A stretch of DNA of 64,000 bases from Planctomycetota bacterium (lineage in GTDB: Bacteria; Planctomycetota; Phycisphaerae; Phycisphaerales; SM1A02), in the NCBI GenBank assembly GCA_021414025.1, contig JAIOPG010000005.1, positions 248,001-312,000 on the forward strand. Direction: 5' to 3'. Both the position numbers and the translations under genes were made by a program. Shown here piece by piece: positions 45,119 to 54,809 of the stretch. The notes beneath the pieces are model-generated. The model saw only the letters and a list, made by a program, of their open reading frames with translations. It had not been told where the DNA came from and ran no database searches. Each line of letters starts with the position of its first letter. Within the stretch, counting starts at the first letter, position 1.

Positions 45119-46654
45119 TCAGAACACCAGCTGCATCTGGCCGCGGAACACCCATTCACCACCAGCATTGATCGAATTGCTGGTCTGGTAGTTCGTGCCG
45201 GCAACTGAAGAGCCGTAGAGACCACCCGTGAACAGGATGCCGTTGTTGGACCATCCGGTGTCGAACGTGAACTTCACGTTCTTGTTGAGATACCAGTTCA
45301 AGCCGCCCGTGATAATGATGTTCTGCTGGGCAGCCAACGGACTCTGGAAAGCAACCGCGGGGTTGTTGCCACCCTGGCTGGCGGTCTCGTACCACTCAAA
45401 GCGGCCGAACAGCTCCATGGTGTCAGTGATGAAGTAACCACCCTGGACGATGGCACCGTAGCTCTGAATCGCGCTACCGTTACCACCAGCAAACGCACCA
45501 CCGAGGCCGGGAAGGCTGCTGGTGAAGTTGCCGACGAACGCACCGTACAGGTTCGCTCCGCCGAGATCCCAGGACGCATCAACGCAGTACGAGAAGTAGC
45601 CCGAATCCGTGTTGGATCCACCACCGGTTGGAAGCGGATTGGTTTGAACACCACCGTGCTGCCAGTTGAATCCCGCACCGAGCATGAGTCCCTGAGCATC
45701 GCCACGCATGCTGGTCATGTCGTTGAACTGATTCCAGTTGCCGAAAGCGAGCCACTGGAGGCGACCCGTGAAGGCGTACTGGGTGAAACCACCCGTTCCA
45801 CCCGTGGTGGAGCTGTTGGCCGTCGCAAAGTTGGCATTGTTGCCACCATTGTTGAAGCTGATCATGCCCATCAGGTTGTCGTTCTTGCCGGTCAACATCA
45901 CACCGTCAGTCCAACCCGTTGAGAACAATTGATTCACGATGGAACGCTCAACCGCGAGCTGATTCTTCGAGCTGACCAGTTCCTCGTGGAGGAACGGGCT
46001 CTTGAATTGGCCCATCATCAGACCCCAGCCATTGCCGAAATCCTTGTTGATGTAGGCATCTTCAAGATTCGCAGTGGAAGAGGTACCGTTGCCGTTGCCT
46101 GAAGCAACAGTCGATTCAGAGACGTTGTATGGGCTGCCGTTGGCATTGTTCTGGGCCGGGAGATAAGCCAAGGTCATCTTGTAGGTCCAGCTCGGATCGA
46201 CCACGTTGCCGGAGAAGTTGAGCTTCGCGCGGCGAATCTCAAATCCCTTTGCAACGCGAGTCTGGTTCGGTTGCGGAACGGTCGTTGTCCAACCAGCGTT
46301 GCTCAGGCGGCTATAGGCATAGCGAACCTGGACTTGGCCGTTGACCTGCAACTTGAAGTTTCCATCGGGGCTGGCAATGAAGAATCCATTGTTGTAGCCC
46401 GAGGTTGCTGCAGTTGCCTGAAGGCTCGAGCGGGTGTCCGCATCGGCCATCACGTCTTGAACCACGCCGCGAATCTGGCTTGCCCGCTCTTCGGTCAGCC
46501 ACTTGTCGCCGTTCTGGCTCTTCAATTCGGAGAGTTCCTTCTTCAACTCAGCGATTTGCGCATTCGTGTCGTTCGTCGCCTCGACAGACGCCGCAGCAGC
46601 CGTACCGGCAACCGCAGTGAAAGCGAGAAGACCAACAAATTTTGTCAAACTCAT
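45119..46654 (-). CDS. OprP-like porin, paralogue 3
   Basis: 511 residues from ATG 46654, chosen because AGGAG lies 8 bases upstream and a signal peptide (SLTKFVGLLAFTAVAGTAAA) follows; the open frame up to 46873 is leader DNA. Seen: coiled coil (AQIAELKKELSELKSQ), WLTEERASQIRG, FFIASPDGNFKLQVNG, and the end FRGQMQLVF. Base composition is clearly lower in G+C than neighbouring genes, with codons such as GTT, AAC, ACC chosen differently from the host average; strong expression or recent acquisition could explain this. It has its own terminator and a long AT-rich upstream region, so it is probably a separately and strongly controlled major porin. Confidence 0.9.
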   Translation of the reverse strand: MSLTKFVGLLAFTAVAGTAAAASVEATNDTNAQIAELKKELSELKSQNGDKWLTEERASQIRGVVQDVMADADTRSSLQATAATSGYNNGFFIASPDGNFKLQVNGQVQVRYAYSRLSNAGWTTTVPQPNQTRVAKGFEIRRAKLNFSGNVVDPSWTYKMTLAYLPAQNNANGSPYNVSESTVASGNGNGTSSTANLEDAYINKDFGNGWGLMMGQFKSPFLHEELVSSKNQLAVERSIVNQLFSTGWTDGVMLTGKNDNLMGMISFNNGGNNANFATANSSTTGGTGGFTQYAFTGRLQWLAFGNWNQFNDMTSMRGDAQGLMLGAGFNWQHGGVQTNPLPTGGGSNTDSGYFSYCVDASWDLGGANLYGAFVGNFTSSLPGLGGAFAGGNGSAIQSYGAIVQGGYFITDTMELFGRFEWYETASQGGNNPAVAFQSPLAAQQNIIITGGLNWYLNKNVKFTFDTGWSNNGILFTGGLYGSSVAGTNYQTSNSINAGGEWVFRGQMQLVF

Positions 46655-47051
46655 TGCATGTGCTCCTGATATAAAAGTGATTTCGGTACTTGCCCTGACC
46701 CTGGGTTCGTACCTTTGCGTCATCCACCCTGCCGTCGGTGTCCATGCCCCATTAGGCATAGACCGGAGGGAGTTCTCAACGTATCGGTCGAAATGGACCG
46801 GCAAGTTGAGGGCGAGATCATAGTGTTGTAAAAATTTCTGTGTGGTGGTTGGTGGAAAATTATTCGTTTCCACGCTGAAAAGTGGCTTTTTTCACACCAT
46901 CCTGTGGGCGCAACTCTTTGCAGTACAACATATTGGGTGATTTTCAACCATTTATTTTTTGTTTTACAAATGATTTCATTCGATTTTGATCAAAAAAGTC
47001 AAATTGTTCCTTCCTTTTATGCGGTCTTGAAGCGGTTCGGGTCATGGGAAC
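46655..47051 (-). promoter_or_regulatory. 397-base AT-rich control region upstream of porin 3
   Basis: No gene is seen here. The part 46930-47010 is the most AT-rich of the window, with A- and T-runs about 10 bases apart (for example near 46942, 46953, 46961, 46984, 46992) as in curved DNA, and a perfect 12-base palindrome TTTTGATCAAAA at 46984-46995. On the minus strand TTGACT (46997-47002) with TGAAAT 18 bases on, and a separate TATGAT (46817-46822), are candidate promoter pieces. A leader of 150 or more bases before porin 3 is therefore likely, and regulation at DNA or RNA level is possible. Confidence 0.4.
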
Positions 47052-48542
47052 TCAATGAGCCACCCCTGATTTTGCCGTTTTCGCCCTGCCCGATCCCGGT
47101 TGGGATGGGTTGAGAAGCTCGAAAGCCGCAGAAACATGCTCGATTGAAACGATTTCCATGGATTTTGGAGCTTGGATCTTCTGGGAAGCGGGCACGGCGA
47201 TCCGGGTGACTCCTCTTCGGGAGGCAGCGGCGATCCTTTCATGCATCTGCGTGCAGGGGCGAAGCTGCCCCGAAAGGCTGATTTCGCCAATTGCGGCAAA
47301 TCCATCGGGCACCGCCCTTCCAAGCCGGGCCCCGGCCACTGCCAGGGCGATGGCAAGATCGGCTCCGGGTTCAAGCACCTTGAGACCCCCTGCAGCGGCC
47401 GCGTAGACATCCTGATCTCCAAGACGCAGACCCCCATGCTGTTCGAGGACCGCAATCAGCATTGCCAGACGGCTTGAGTCCAGCCCCGAAGCCTTGCGCT
47501 TCGCCGCACCCACAAGTCCGGTGGCGGTCAGGGCCTGCACCTCGGCGAGCAGGCAGCGGGTGCCGGCCATGGTGGGGACCGCGACGGAACCGGGACGCGG
47601 AGCCAGCGACGGATCGGCGGCAAGGGCGCTCTCATCCACCTGGCGCAGGCCCAGCGACGTCATCTCGAAAAGGCCGACTTCCAGCGTGCTGCCAAAGCGA
47701 TTTTTCGCGGCCCGCACCACGCGGTGGGCGTAATGGCGGTCCCCCTCGAAACTCAGTACGACATCCACCAGGTGCTCGAGCAACCGCGGCCCGGCCAGCA
47801 ATCCATCCTTGGTCACGTGGCCGACGATGACGACGATGATTCCGCTGGACTTGGCCAGCGCCACCAGGTCGAGCGCGCAGCGGCGCAGCTGCGAGACGCT
47901 GCCGGGAATCGCGTCGACATCGACGCGGTGAACCAGCTGGATGGAATCGACCACGAGCACGGTCGGGTTGAGCTTGCGCGCCTGCTCGATGATGCGGGCC
48001 AGATTGCTCTCGGCGTGGATCCACAAGTGAGTCTCGCGCCGTTCGTTGCGTGAGCCACGATTGTGCGCCGAATGCTTTGATTCGTCCGCCGCGATGGTCG
48101 CCGGCAGCGCCGTCTCCAGTCGCTCCGCCCGAAGTCGAAGCTGGTGGGCGCTCTCCTCGCTGCTGGCGTAGAGGACGGTGCTGCCGCCATCGGCCAGGGC
48201 GGCGAGGGCCTGCAGCAGAAGCGTGCTCTTGCCGATCCCGGGGTCGCCCCCGAGCAGAACCACGCTGCCGGGCACGAAGCCGCCGCCCAGGACGCGGTCG
48301 AACTCAGCGACTCCGCTGGCGATGCGGGGAATCAGCGAGGCCTGGATTTCGCCCAGCGGCTGGGCTTCGCTCGCCGAATCTGAGCCGGCGTGTTCGCCCG
48401 TTGGCAACATGCCGGGAGTTGGCTTGGCTTCCACAAAGCGCTGGAGCGAATCCCATGCGCCGCAGTCGGGGCACTTGCCCATCCACTTCGGATGGGTCGC
48501 GCCGCAGGTGCCGCAGAGATAGGAGACGCGTTCCTTGGCCAT
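47052..48542 (-). CDS. radA: DNA repair protein RadA
   Basis: RecA-like ATPase with Lon-like C-terminal domain that processes recombination branches. 496 residues. Seen: N-terminal zinc finger Cys10-x2-Cys13...Cys24-x2-Cys27, Walker A GGDPGIGKST, VLVVDSIQ for Walker B, the KNRFGST signature, and a C-terminal P1-like domain (DQDVYAAAAGGLKV, GEISLSGQLRP). An insertion rich in polar residues (SKHSAHNRGSRNERRE) sits between Walker A and B. ATG 48542 follows TAGAAT by six bases. It is transcribed toward porin 3 but separated from it by the AT-rich region. Confidence 0.95.
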   Translation of the reverse strand: MAKERVSYLCGTCGATHPKWMGKCPDCGAWDSLQRFVEAKPTPGMLPTGEHAGSDSASEAQPLGEIQASLIPRIASGVAEFDRVLGGGFVPGSVVLLGGDPGIGKSTLLLQALAALADGGSTVLYASSEESAHQLRLRAERLETALPATIAADESKHSAHNRGSRNERRETHLWIHAESNLARIIEQARKLNPTVLVVDSIQLVHRVDVDAIPGSVSQLRRCALDLVALAKSSGIIVVIVGHVTKDGLLAGPRLLEHLVDVVLSFEGDRHYAHRVVRAAKNRFGSTLEVGLFEMTSLGLRQVDESALAADPSLAPRPGSVAVPTMAGTRCLLAEVQALTATGLVGAAKRKASGLDSSRLAMLIAVLEQHGGLRLGDQDVYAAAAGGLKVLEPGADLAIALAVAGARLGRAVPDGFAAIGEISLSGQLRPCTQMHERIAAASRRGVTRIAVPASQKIQAPKSMEIVSIEHVSAAFELLNPSQPGSGRAKTAKSGVAH

Positions 48543-48548
48543 GGCGCG

Positions 48549-48554
48549 ATTCTA
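48549..48554 (-). promoter_or_regulatory. -10 box TAGAAT, leaderless start of radA
   Basis: TAGAAT, six bases, ATG 48542 on the minus strand. The N-terminus MAKERVSYLCGTCG agrees with this start. Confidence 0.55.
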
Positions 48555-48814
48555 CGGCCCGGGGCTGCGCCTGCGTGAAAACCCGCGGAAACTCCGCTTC
48601 ATTTCGGGGACGCAAAGACAGCGACACCAATCGAGTCGGAGTTTCGATCGGCGTCGCGAAGTGACGTTCGGGTGGCTGTTGAGGCGCCGCGGATGCGCCG
48701 CCTCGATGCGTTGGCGGAAGCGAGGGCCTTCCGCTGCGCACAATATAGTGCGCATTCGCGGCTTGTCACGCCGCAGTCCGGGAAAATTTCAATTTTGTTC
48801 CGGTGAGCGGCGAC

Positions 48815-48820
48815 TAGGAT
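48815..48820 (+). promoter_or_regulatory. -10 box TAGGAT, leaderless start of small gene
   Basis: TAGGAT, six bases, GTG 48827. This supports the GTG over the ATG at 48839 as the start of the 73-residue protein. Confidence 0.45.
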
Positions 48821-48826
48821 GGGCGC

Positions 48827-49048
48827 GTGCTCTCCCCCATGCGCACGATCGACGCGCTCTGGCAACTGGCGAGGCTCGGCGCGATTCTGCGATTTCGTTT
48901 TCACGGCGCGTACTGGAAGTGGCGCCGCGAAACCGCCTTTGGCGCCGCTGCGGAGCGCATGCCGCCGCGCCTGGCCCGCTGGAGGGCGGTTCTTGAATAT
49001 GGCGCATGGGTGGGGCGGATGCGGCGACTCGCCGCACGCGATTCCTGA
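48827..49048 (+). CDS. small basic protein of unknown function
   Basis: 73 residues, very rich in Arg and Trp: RTIDALWQLARLGAILRFRF, then YWKWRRETAFG and VLEYGAWVGRMRRLAARD. The helical, amphipathic and basic character and the YW.WR.ETAFG block give the look of a conserved short family seen in related bacteria (recalled, not checked). No signal peptide; an N-terminal amphipathic helix might touch the membrane or nucleic acid. It is divergent from radA across 284 bases that contain nothing else I can name, and converges on nuoH. The -10 box TAGGAT and reading-frame composition support it as real. Confidence 0.55.
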   Translation: MLSPMRTIDALWQLARLGAILRFRFHGAYWKWRRETAFGAAAERMPPRLARWRAVLEYGAWVGRMRRLAARDS

Positions 49049-49108
49049 ATTCGCATGCGAACCGCGGCGACCGCCACGGGCGGCGCCCGGAACCATCGGC
49101 ACGAAAAT

Positions 49109-50449
49109 TTAGTGGATGCTCAGCGGACCCTGGCGCGGATCAGGGATCGCGTCGTCGCTCATGGCGATGGGATGGCGGCTGGCAGCGCCGGTTCCATCGA
49201 TCAGCGGGCTGAAGCGACTGCCGATCATCGGAATGCGGTGGTTGGGCGACGCCTGCTTGGGAATGAGCGGCGAGATCAGGTAGAGCACCGCGACGCAGCC
49301 GATCGATCCGATCCAGATGTGGGCGCTCCATCCCATGAAGACAAACGCAGCAGTCATGAGCAGCACCAGAAGCGAGGTCGGGATCAACCCCTCCCAGGCG
49401 AGCCGCATGAGTTGGTCAAAGCGGAAGCGCGGAAGCGTCCAGCGGATTGCCATGGCGAAGGCCACCATGAAAAGGACCTTGCCCATCATCACAGCGAATT
49501 GCGCGCCGACCAGCAGCAGCCCGCCCTGGGCCGGCAGATCGGGCCAAAGGCCGAAGGGGCTGACGCTCCAGCCGCCCAGGAAAAGCAGGCTGAAGAAGGC
49601 GGCGCCGGTGATCAGGTGGAAGTACTCGCCCAGGAAAAACATGGCGAAGCGCATGCTCGAGTACTCGGTGTGGTAGCCGCCGACCAACTCGCTCTCGGCC
49701 TCCGCCAGGTCGAAGGGCGCACGATTGGCCTCGGCCAGCATGCAGGTGTAGAAGATGATCGCGGCCACCGGCTGCTGGACGATGTTCCACAAACCGCGGT
49801 CGCTCTGCGCGGCGATGATGCCGTAGGGATCCAGGTTGCCCGCGGTGAGAATGATGCACAGCAGCGCAAGCCCCATCGGGATCTCGTAGGAGATCATCTG
49901 GGCGCTGGCCCGGAGGCCGCCAATGAAACTGAACTTGCTGTTGCTGGACCAGCCGCCCAGGGCCACGCCATAGACGCCAAGGCTGGCGATGGCGAGCAGG
50001 TAGATCATGCCGATGCTGACCAAGGCTCCGCACATCTTCACGGAAATGCCCTGTAGTCCGAGTGTCGCCGCGAGTCCGAAGGGCAGCGAGTCCAGGTCGA
50101 GCGTGCCGGCCCAGGGAACGATGGCGAAGGTGATCATGGCCGGCACCAGCAGCAGCGCCGGCGAGAGCAGGAAGAGCACCTTGTCGGCGCCGGTGGGAAC
50201 GAACTCCTCCTTCATAAGGAACTTCAGGCCGTCGGCGATCGGCTGCAGCAGGCCGTAGGGACCGACCCGGTTGGGGCCGACGCGGTCCTGCATCCACGAA
50301 CTCAGTTTCCGCTCCAGCATGATGGCGTAGGCGCAGCCGACCAGGATCACATGCAGCATGACCACCATCACGATGATTCCCGTGACCAGCTGCGCGGTTT
50401 GCGGCAGCGCGGGAAGCCATGCGGGCAAATGTTGGCTCACGTTGGTCAT
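49109..50449 (-). CDS. nuoH: NADH-quinone oxidoreductase subunit H
   Basis: Membrane subunit of complex I forming the quinone site. 446 residues from ATG 50449; an ATG at 50461 lies inside the putative -10 box TAGAAT (50460-50465) and is disfavoured. Seen: YAIMLERKLSSWMQDRVGPNRVGPYGLLQPIADGLKF in parts (ERK..W.Q.R.GPNRVGP), FDLAEAESELVGGYHTEYSSMRF, the two signatures of subunit H, and eight or more transmembrane helices. The C-terminal tail is longer than usual (Ile/Pro/Asp-rich, about 40 residues). It is isolated from any other nuo gene here. Confidence 0.93.
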   Translation of the reverse strand: MTNVSQHLPAWLPALPQTAQLVTGIIVMVVMLHVILVGCAYAIMLERKLSSWMQDRVGPNRVGPYGLLQPIADGLKFLMKEEFVPTGADKVLFLLSPALLLVPAMITFAIVPWAGTLDLDSLPFGLAATLGLQGISVKMCGALVSIGMIYLLAIASLGVYGVALGGWSSNSKFSFIGGLRASAQMISYEIPMGLALLCIILTAGNLDPYGIIAAQSDRGLWNIVQQPVAAIIFYTCMLAEANRAPFDLAEAESELVGGYHTEYSSMRFAMFFLGEYFHLITGAAFFSLLFLGGWSVSPFGLWPDLPAQGGLLLVGAQFAVMMGKVLFMVAFAMAIRWTLPRFRFDQLMRLAWEGLIPTSLLVLLMTAAFVFMGWSAHIWIGSIGCVAVLYLISPLIPKQASPNHRIPMIGSRFSPLIDGTGAASRHPIAMSDDAIPDPRQGPLSIH

Positions 50450-50497
50450 GGAGGCGGGCATTCTAGGGAGATGCGGACAATTGCAAGTGGCCGTGGC

Positions 50498-53400
50498 TTA
50501 GATGGAGATGGGCGCGGGAGTGGCATGGCTCGTCGCCTCTGGCGCGGGTTTGACGGCGATGAAGGATGCGGCGCCTGACGCCGGCGGCTTTCCGGCGGGA
50601 CGCGCCAGGTGCGGGAAATAATCCTGGATCGCATAGACGCCCCAGGGCTCAGCCTGCATGCCGGCGATCGCCTGCACGGCTGCGCGGGCCCCTGAAATCG
50701 TCGTGACGATCGGCACGCCGCTGCGCACGGCCTGGGCGCGGATCTTGCCCTCGTCGGTGTCGCCGCCCTTGCGCGTGGCGGTGTTGAGGATCAGGTGCAC
50801 CTCGCCGCTTCGGATCAGGTCGAGCACGTTGGGCCGGGCGCCTTCCGAGATCTTGCGCAGCACCGTGGCGGGAATGTCCTGCTTGGAAAGTTCCGCGTGC
50901 GTGCCGTGCGACGCGAAGATCTTGAAGCCCATCCGGATGAGCGAGCGACCGAGCTCGCAGACGTGGCGCTTGTCGCTCTCGCGCACCGAAACGAAGACGT
51001 TGCCCTTGGTGGGCAGCATGACGCCGGCGGCCATCTGCGCCTTGGCGAAGGCGACGGGCAGACTGCGGTCGGCGCCCATGACCTCGCCGGTCGAGCGCAT
51101 CTCGGGGCCGAGGATCACGTCGACGCCGGGGAACTTCGCGAAGGGGAAGACGCTCTCCTTCACCGCGAAGAATCCGGCGTCGGGAGTCTCGCGCACGTTC
51201 AGTTCGTCCAGTGTGGCCCCCATCATCACCCGCGCGGCCAGGCGCGCGAACGCGATGCCCTTGGCCTTGCTGATGAAGGGAGTCGTGCGGCTGGCGCGGG
51301 GATTCACCTCGAGCACGTAGATCACATCATCCTTCACGGCCATCTGCACGTTCATCAGGCCGCGCACGCGCAATTTTTTCGCAAGGGCCAGGGAGTGGTC
51401 GCGAATGCGGCGCACAATCGCCGGCGGCAATGAATAGGGGGGAACGGTGCAGGTGCTGTCGCCCGAGTGGATGCCCGCCTCCTCGATGTGCTCCATGACG
51501 CCGCAGACCACGGCCCGAGGGTTGGCGCTTTTCTGCTGGACCAGCTTGGCGCTGGAGCCCTCGTCGGGCGTGAAGTCCGCAATGACGTCGACATCGACCT
51601 CGATCGCGTCGGCGAGGAAGCGGTCGACCAGGATCGGCGTCTCGGCGAGATCGCTCACCTCGACCGCCTTGGTCATGTATCGGCGCAGGCTTGTCTCGTC
51701 GAAGCAGGTCTCCATGCCGCGGCCGCCCAGCACATAGCTGGGCCGCACCAGCACCGGGTAGCCGATGCGCCCGGCGATCTCGACCGCCTGCTCGAGGCCG
51801 CGCGCGATGCCCGAAGGCGGTTGCGTGAGCCCGAGTTCGTCGATCAACATCTTGAATCGGTCGCGGTCCTCGGCGTCGTCGATGCTCTGCAGTCCGGTGC
51901 CGATCAGCGGCACGCCGGCCTTAGCCAGCCCATGCGCCAGGTTCAGCGGTGTCTGCCCGCCAAACTGCACGATCACGCCGACCACGCCGCCACTGCGATT
52001 GTTCCGCTCGATGCCGCCGCCGTTGAGGCGCTCGATGCAGTTGAGCGTGTCCTCCAGCGTGAGTGGCTCGAAGAAGAGCAGGTCGCTGGTGTCGAAGTCG
52101 GTGCTGACCGTCTCGGGGTTGGAGTTGATCATCACGCTCTCCAGGCCCATTTCGGCGCAGGCGAAGGAGGCCTGGCAGCAGCAGTAGTCGAACTCAATGC
52201 CCTGGCCGATGCGGTTGGGGCCGCCGCCGAGAATGATCACCTTCGGCGTCTTGGTGACGCGGATCTCGTCGTCCGCGACCGGCTTGCCGTTGTGCGAATA
52301 GGAGCGCTCATAGGTGGAATAGAAATAAGGCGTGGCGGCGTCGAACTCGGCGGCGCAGGTGTCGACCAGCTTGTAGACCGGCTCCACGCCGGCCGTCTTG
52401 CGGTGGGCCCGCACCTTCAGGATGGTGTCGGTGGTGATGGCGCCCAAGTAGAGGTTGGCCAGCTGCGCGTCGGAGTAACCGTGCGACTTCGCCTGGAAAA
52501 GGATTTCCGTCGGCAGCTCCTCGAGCGACTTGTACTTGCAGAGCACATCCTCGAAGGCAACAAGTTCCGCGAGTTGCGAGACATACCAGGGGTCGTAGCC
52601 GGTGGCCTCGCTGACGCGCTCCACACTCCAGCCGCTCTTCAGGGCGTAGCGCACGTAATAGAGGCGGCCCTGGCTGGCGACCGTGAGTTTGCGAACCAGG
52701 GTTTCCTCTGCGATCGGCCAGGTGGCTTCACTGCCGTCGGCAAGGTCGCTGGCGGTCGAGCGCTGCGCCGCCAGCCACTTGTCGTTGCGGTCCAGGCCGA
52801 AGCCGTGGCGCTTCACCTCCATGGAGCGGATGACCTTCTGCAGCGCCTCCTTGAAGGTGCGGCCGATGCTCATCGCCTCGCCGACGCTCTTCATTTGCGT
52901 GGTGAGGCGCTCGTCCGCCTCGGGGAATTTCTCGAAGGTCCAGCGCGGCATCTTCACCACGACGTAGTCCAGCGTCGGCTCGAAGCAGGCGCTGGTGGTG
53001 CCGACCACGTCGTTGCGCAGCTCGTCGAGCGTGTAGCCCACGGCCAGCTTGGCGGCGATCCGGGCGATCGGAAAACCCGTCGCCTTGCTGGCCAGCGCGC
53101 TGGAGCGGCTGACGCGCGGATTCATCTCCACCACCACCATCTCACCGTTGGCCGGGTTCACCGCGAACTGCACGTTGCTGCCGCCGGTCTCCACGCCCAC
53201 GGCGCGCATGATGCTGAAGGCCGCGTCGCGCATCCGCTGATATTCCTTGTCGGTCAGCGTCATGATCGGCGCGATGGTGATCGAGTCGCCAGTGTGCACG
53301 CCCATCGCGTCCAGGTTCTCGATGCCGCAGACCACGATGCAGTTGTCGCGCCTGTCGCGCACCACTTCAAGTTCGTATTCCTTCCAACCCAGCGCGCTCT

Positions 53401-54037
53401 GGTCGATCAACACCTGGCCGATCATGCTGGCGGCGATGCCGCGGCGCGTGATCTCCTCGAGCTCATCCATGTTCCAGGCGATGCCGCCGCCCGATCCGCC
53501 GAGCGTGAAGGCAGGGCGGATGATCGCGGGCAGGCCGATCTCCTGCACGAACGCCTTCGCGTCCTCGATGGTGGTGACGGTGCGCGACTTCGGCTGCTTC
53601 AATCCCAGCTTCTCGACGATCGCGCGGAACTCCTCGCGGTCCTCGGCGCGGTGGATCGCCTTGCGGTCGGCGCCGATCATCTCCACGTTCAAACGCTGCA
53701 GCGTGCCATCGTCGTGCAGGGCGCAGGCGCAGTTCAGCGCCGTCTGCCCGCCGAGGGTCGGCAGCAGCGCATCGACGGGCGTGCCCAGGTCGCGCTCCTT
53801 CTCCAGCACCTTGCGCACCGCCTCGGGGGTGATCGGCTCGATGTAGGTCCGGTCGCTGAAAGCCGGGTCGGTCATGATCGTGGCGGGGTTGGAGTTGACC
53901 AGCACCACGCGGTAGCCCTCCTCGCGCAGCGCCTTGCACGCCTGCGTGCCGGAGTAGTCGAACTCGCAGCCCTGCCCGATGACAATGGGACCGCTGCTGA
54001 TGATCAGGATGGTGTGGATGTCGTCGCGTCGGGGCAT
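50498..54037 (-). CDS. carB: carbamoyl-phosphate synthase large subunit
   Basis: Makes carbamoyl phosphate from bicarbonate, ammonia and two ATP for pyrimidine and arginine synthesis. 1179 residues versus about 1070 in E. coli. Seen: two homologous ATP-grasp halves, each starting with a GPIVIGQG-type loop ([17 protein letters not shown] and [16 protein letters not shown]), [12 protein letters not shown] near residue 870, and an MGS-type C-terminal allosteric domain, then a Pro/Ala-rich tail of about 40 residues. Extra loops in the second half and the tail explain the length. A TAGACT box at 54103-54108 on the minus strand is about 65 bases before the ATG, so carB has a short leader. The small subunit carA is not here. 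Confidence 0.96.
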   Translation of the reverse strand: MPRRDDIHTILIISSGPIVIGQGCEFDYSGTQACKALREEGYRVVLVNSNPATIMTDPAFSDRTYIEPITPEAVRKVLEKERDLGTPVDALLPTLGGQTALNCACALHDDGTLQRLNVEMIGADRKAIHRAEDREEFRAIVEKLGLKQPKSRTVTTIEDAKAFVQEIGLPAIIRPAFTLGGSGGGIAWNMDELEEITRRGIAASMIGQVLIDQSALGWKEYELEVVRDRRDNCIVVCGIENLDAMGVHTGDSITIAPIMTLTDKEYQRMRDAAFSIMRAVGVETGGSNVQFAVNPANGEMVVVEMNPRVSRSSALASKATGFPIARIAAKLAVGYTLDELRNDVVGTTSACFEPTLDYVVVKMPRWTFEKFPEADERLTTQMKSVGEAMSIGRTFKEALQKVIRSMEVKRHGFGLDRNDKWLAAQRSTASDLADGSEATWPIAEETLVRKLTVASQGRLYYVRYALKSGWSVERVSEATGYDPWYVSQLAELVAFEDVLCKYKSLEELPTEILFQAKSHGYSDAQLANLYLGAITTDTILKVRAHRKTAGVEPVYKLVDTCAAEFDAATPYFYSTYERSYSHNGKPVADDEIRVTKTPKVIILGGGPNRIGQGIEFDYCCCQASFACAEMGLESVMINSNPETVSTDFDTSDLLFFEPLTLEDTLNCIERLNGGGIERNNRSGGVVGVIVQFGGQTPLNLAHGLAKAGVPLIGTGLQSIDDAEDRDRFKMLIDELGLTQPPSGIARGLEQAVEIAGRIGYPVLVRPSYVLGGRGMETCFDETSLRRYMTKAVEVSDLAETPILVDRFLADAIEVDVDVIADFTPDEGSSAKLVQQKSANPRAVVCGVMEHIEEAGIHSGDSTCTVPPYSLPPAIVRRIRDHSLALAKKLRVRGLMNVQMAVKDDVIYVLEVNPRASRTTPFISKAKGIAFARLAARVMMGATLDELNVRETPDAGFFAVKESVFPFAKFPGVDVILGPEMRSTGEVMGADRSLPVAFAKAQMAAGVMLPTKGNVFVSVRESDKRHVCELGRSLIRMGFKIFASHGTHAELSKQDIPATVLRKISEGARPNVLDLIRSGEVHLILNTATRKGGDTDEGKIRAQAVRSGVPIVTTISGARAAVQAIAGMQAEPWGVYAIQDYFPHLARPAGKPPASGAASFIAVKPAPEATSHATPAPISI

Positions 54038-54102
54038 GGGAATTTTTGGCGCGGCACGAGGGGGGCGAAACGCCGGGTTTCGCGGCTTTCACAAACGGAA
54101 AC

Positions 54103-54108
54103 AGTCTA
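54103..54108 (-). promoter_or_regulatory. -10 box TAGACT upstream of carB
   Basis: TAGACT on the minus strand 65 bases before ATG 54037. No good -35 box is seen. The gap to divergent ruvA is 135 bases. Confidence 0.35.
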
Positions 54109-54168
54109 GCCCATAGCAGCCCCCGCGAGAGCCTTTTGGAGCGGGCAAGTTGGAAAAAATGCGGTCGA

Positions 54169-54174
54169 TAGCAT
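54169..54174 (+). promoter_or_regulatory. -10 box TAGCAT, leaderless start of ruvA
   Basis: TAGCAT, seven bases, GTG 54182. The ATG at 54173 lies inside the box and so cannot be in a transcript started from it. Confidence 0.5.
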
Positions 54175-54181
54175 GGCGCCC

Positions 54182-54808
54182 GTGATCGCGTCCATCGAAG
54201 GCGAACTGGTTTCGGTCGACGGGGCGTCGGCGCTGGTCCGCTCCGGGGCGATCACCTACGAAGTGCTGGTTCCCGCCGCCGACGCGCCGGCGCTGGAGAG
54301 CGTGCGGGGCTCGAATGTGAAGTTCGTCACGCTGCATTATCTGGAGGGCCAGGGTCAGGGATCGAGCTTCTGGCCGCGCCTGATCGGCTTTCAGAGCGCC
54401 GACGACCGCGATTTCTTCATGCTTTTCACCAGCGTCAAGGGGATCGGCGTCCGCAAGGCCCTGCGCGCCCTTCAAAGATCGTTCGCCGACATCGCCGCCA
54501 TGATCGAGCACAAGGACTACGCCGCGCTGCAATCGCTGCCGGAGATCGGCCGTAAGACGGCCGAGACGATCGTTGTGGAGTTGAAGGACAAGGTCAGCCG
54601 ATTCGCCATGGGTTCGGCGACCATTCGCAAGAGCGCCGCACCCCGGCGCAGCGGCGCGGTCGCCGACGCGGTCACGGTGCTCGCCCAGCTCGGCGAGCCG
54701 CGCCTGGTCGCGGAGCGTCTGGCGGAGCGGGCCGCGCTGGTCGCGGGCAAGTCGGCCGGCGCGGAGGAACTTGTCGCGGCGGCGCTTCAATTGAAGGGGC
54801 AGGACTGA
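54182..54808 (+). CDS. ruvA: Holliday junction helicase subunit RuvA
   Basis: Binds four-way junctions and loads RuvB. 208 residues from GTG 54182, which gives the family-typical N-terminus MIASIEGEL; the ATG at 54173 would add three odd residues and overlap the -10 box. Seen: OB-fold N-terminal domain, the helix-hairpin-helix pair (VKGIGVRKALRAL and LPEIGRKTAETIVVELKDKV) and a C-terminal domain of about 45 residues for RuvB contact. ruvB and ruvC are not next to it; instead a mannose-1-phosphate guanylyltransferase starts 1 base after the stop and the ruvX gene follows. Confidence 0.94.
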   Translation: MIASIEGELVSVDGASALVRSGAITYEVLVPAADAPALESVRGSNVKFVTLHYLEGQGQGSSFWPRLIGFQSADDRDFFMLFTSVKGIGVRKALRALQRSFADIAAMIEHKDYAALQSLPEIGRKTAETIVVELKDKVSRFAMGSATIRKSAAPRRSGAVADAVTVLAQLGEPRLVAERLAERAALVAGKSAGAEELVAAALQLKGQD

Positions 54809-54809
54809 G

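Noticed and set aside
46655-46873. N-terminal extension of porin 3
   Set aside because: The extra 73 residues have no signal-peptide logic, and a ribosome site and signal peptide sit at ATG 46654.
46984-46995. TTTTGATCAAAA as an FNR-type operator
   Set aside because: The FNR pattern TTGAT-N4-ATCAA needs a 4-base spacer; here the halves overlap, so only a generic palindrome is recorded.
51467-54109. An 880-codon plus-strand frame
   Set aside because: It is antisense to carB, whose two ATP-grasp halves are unmistakable.
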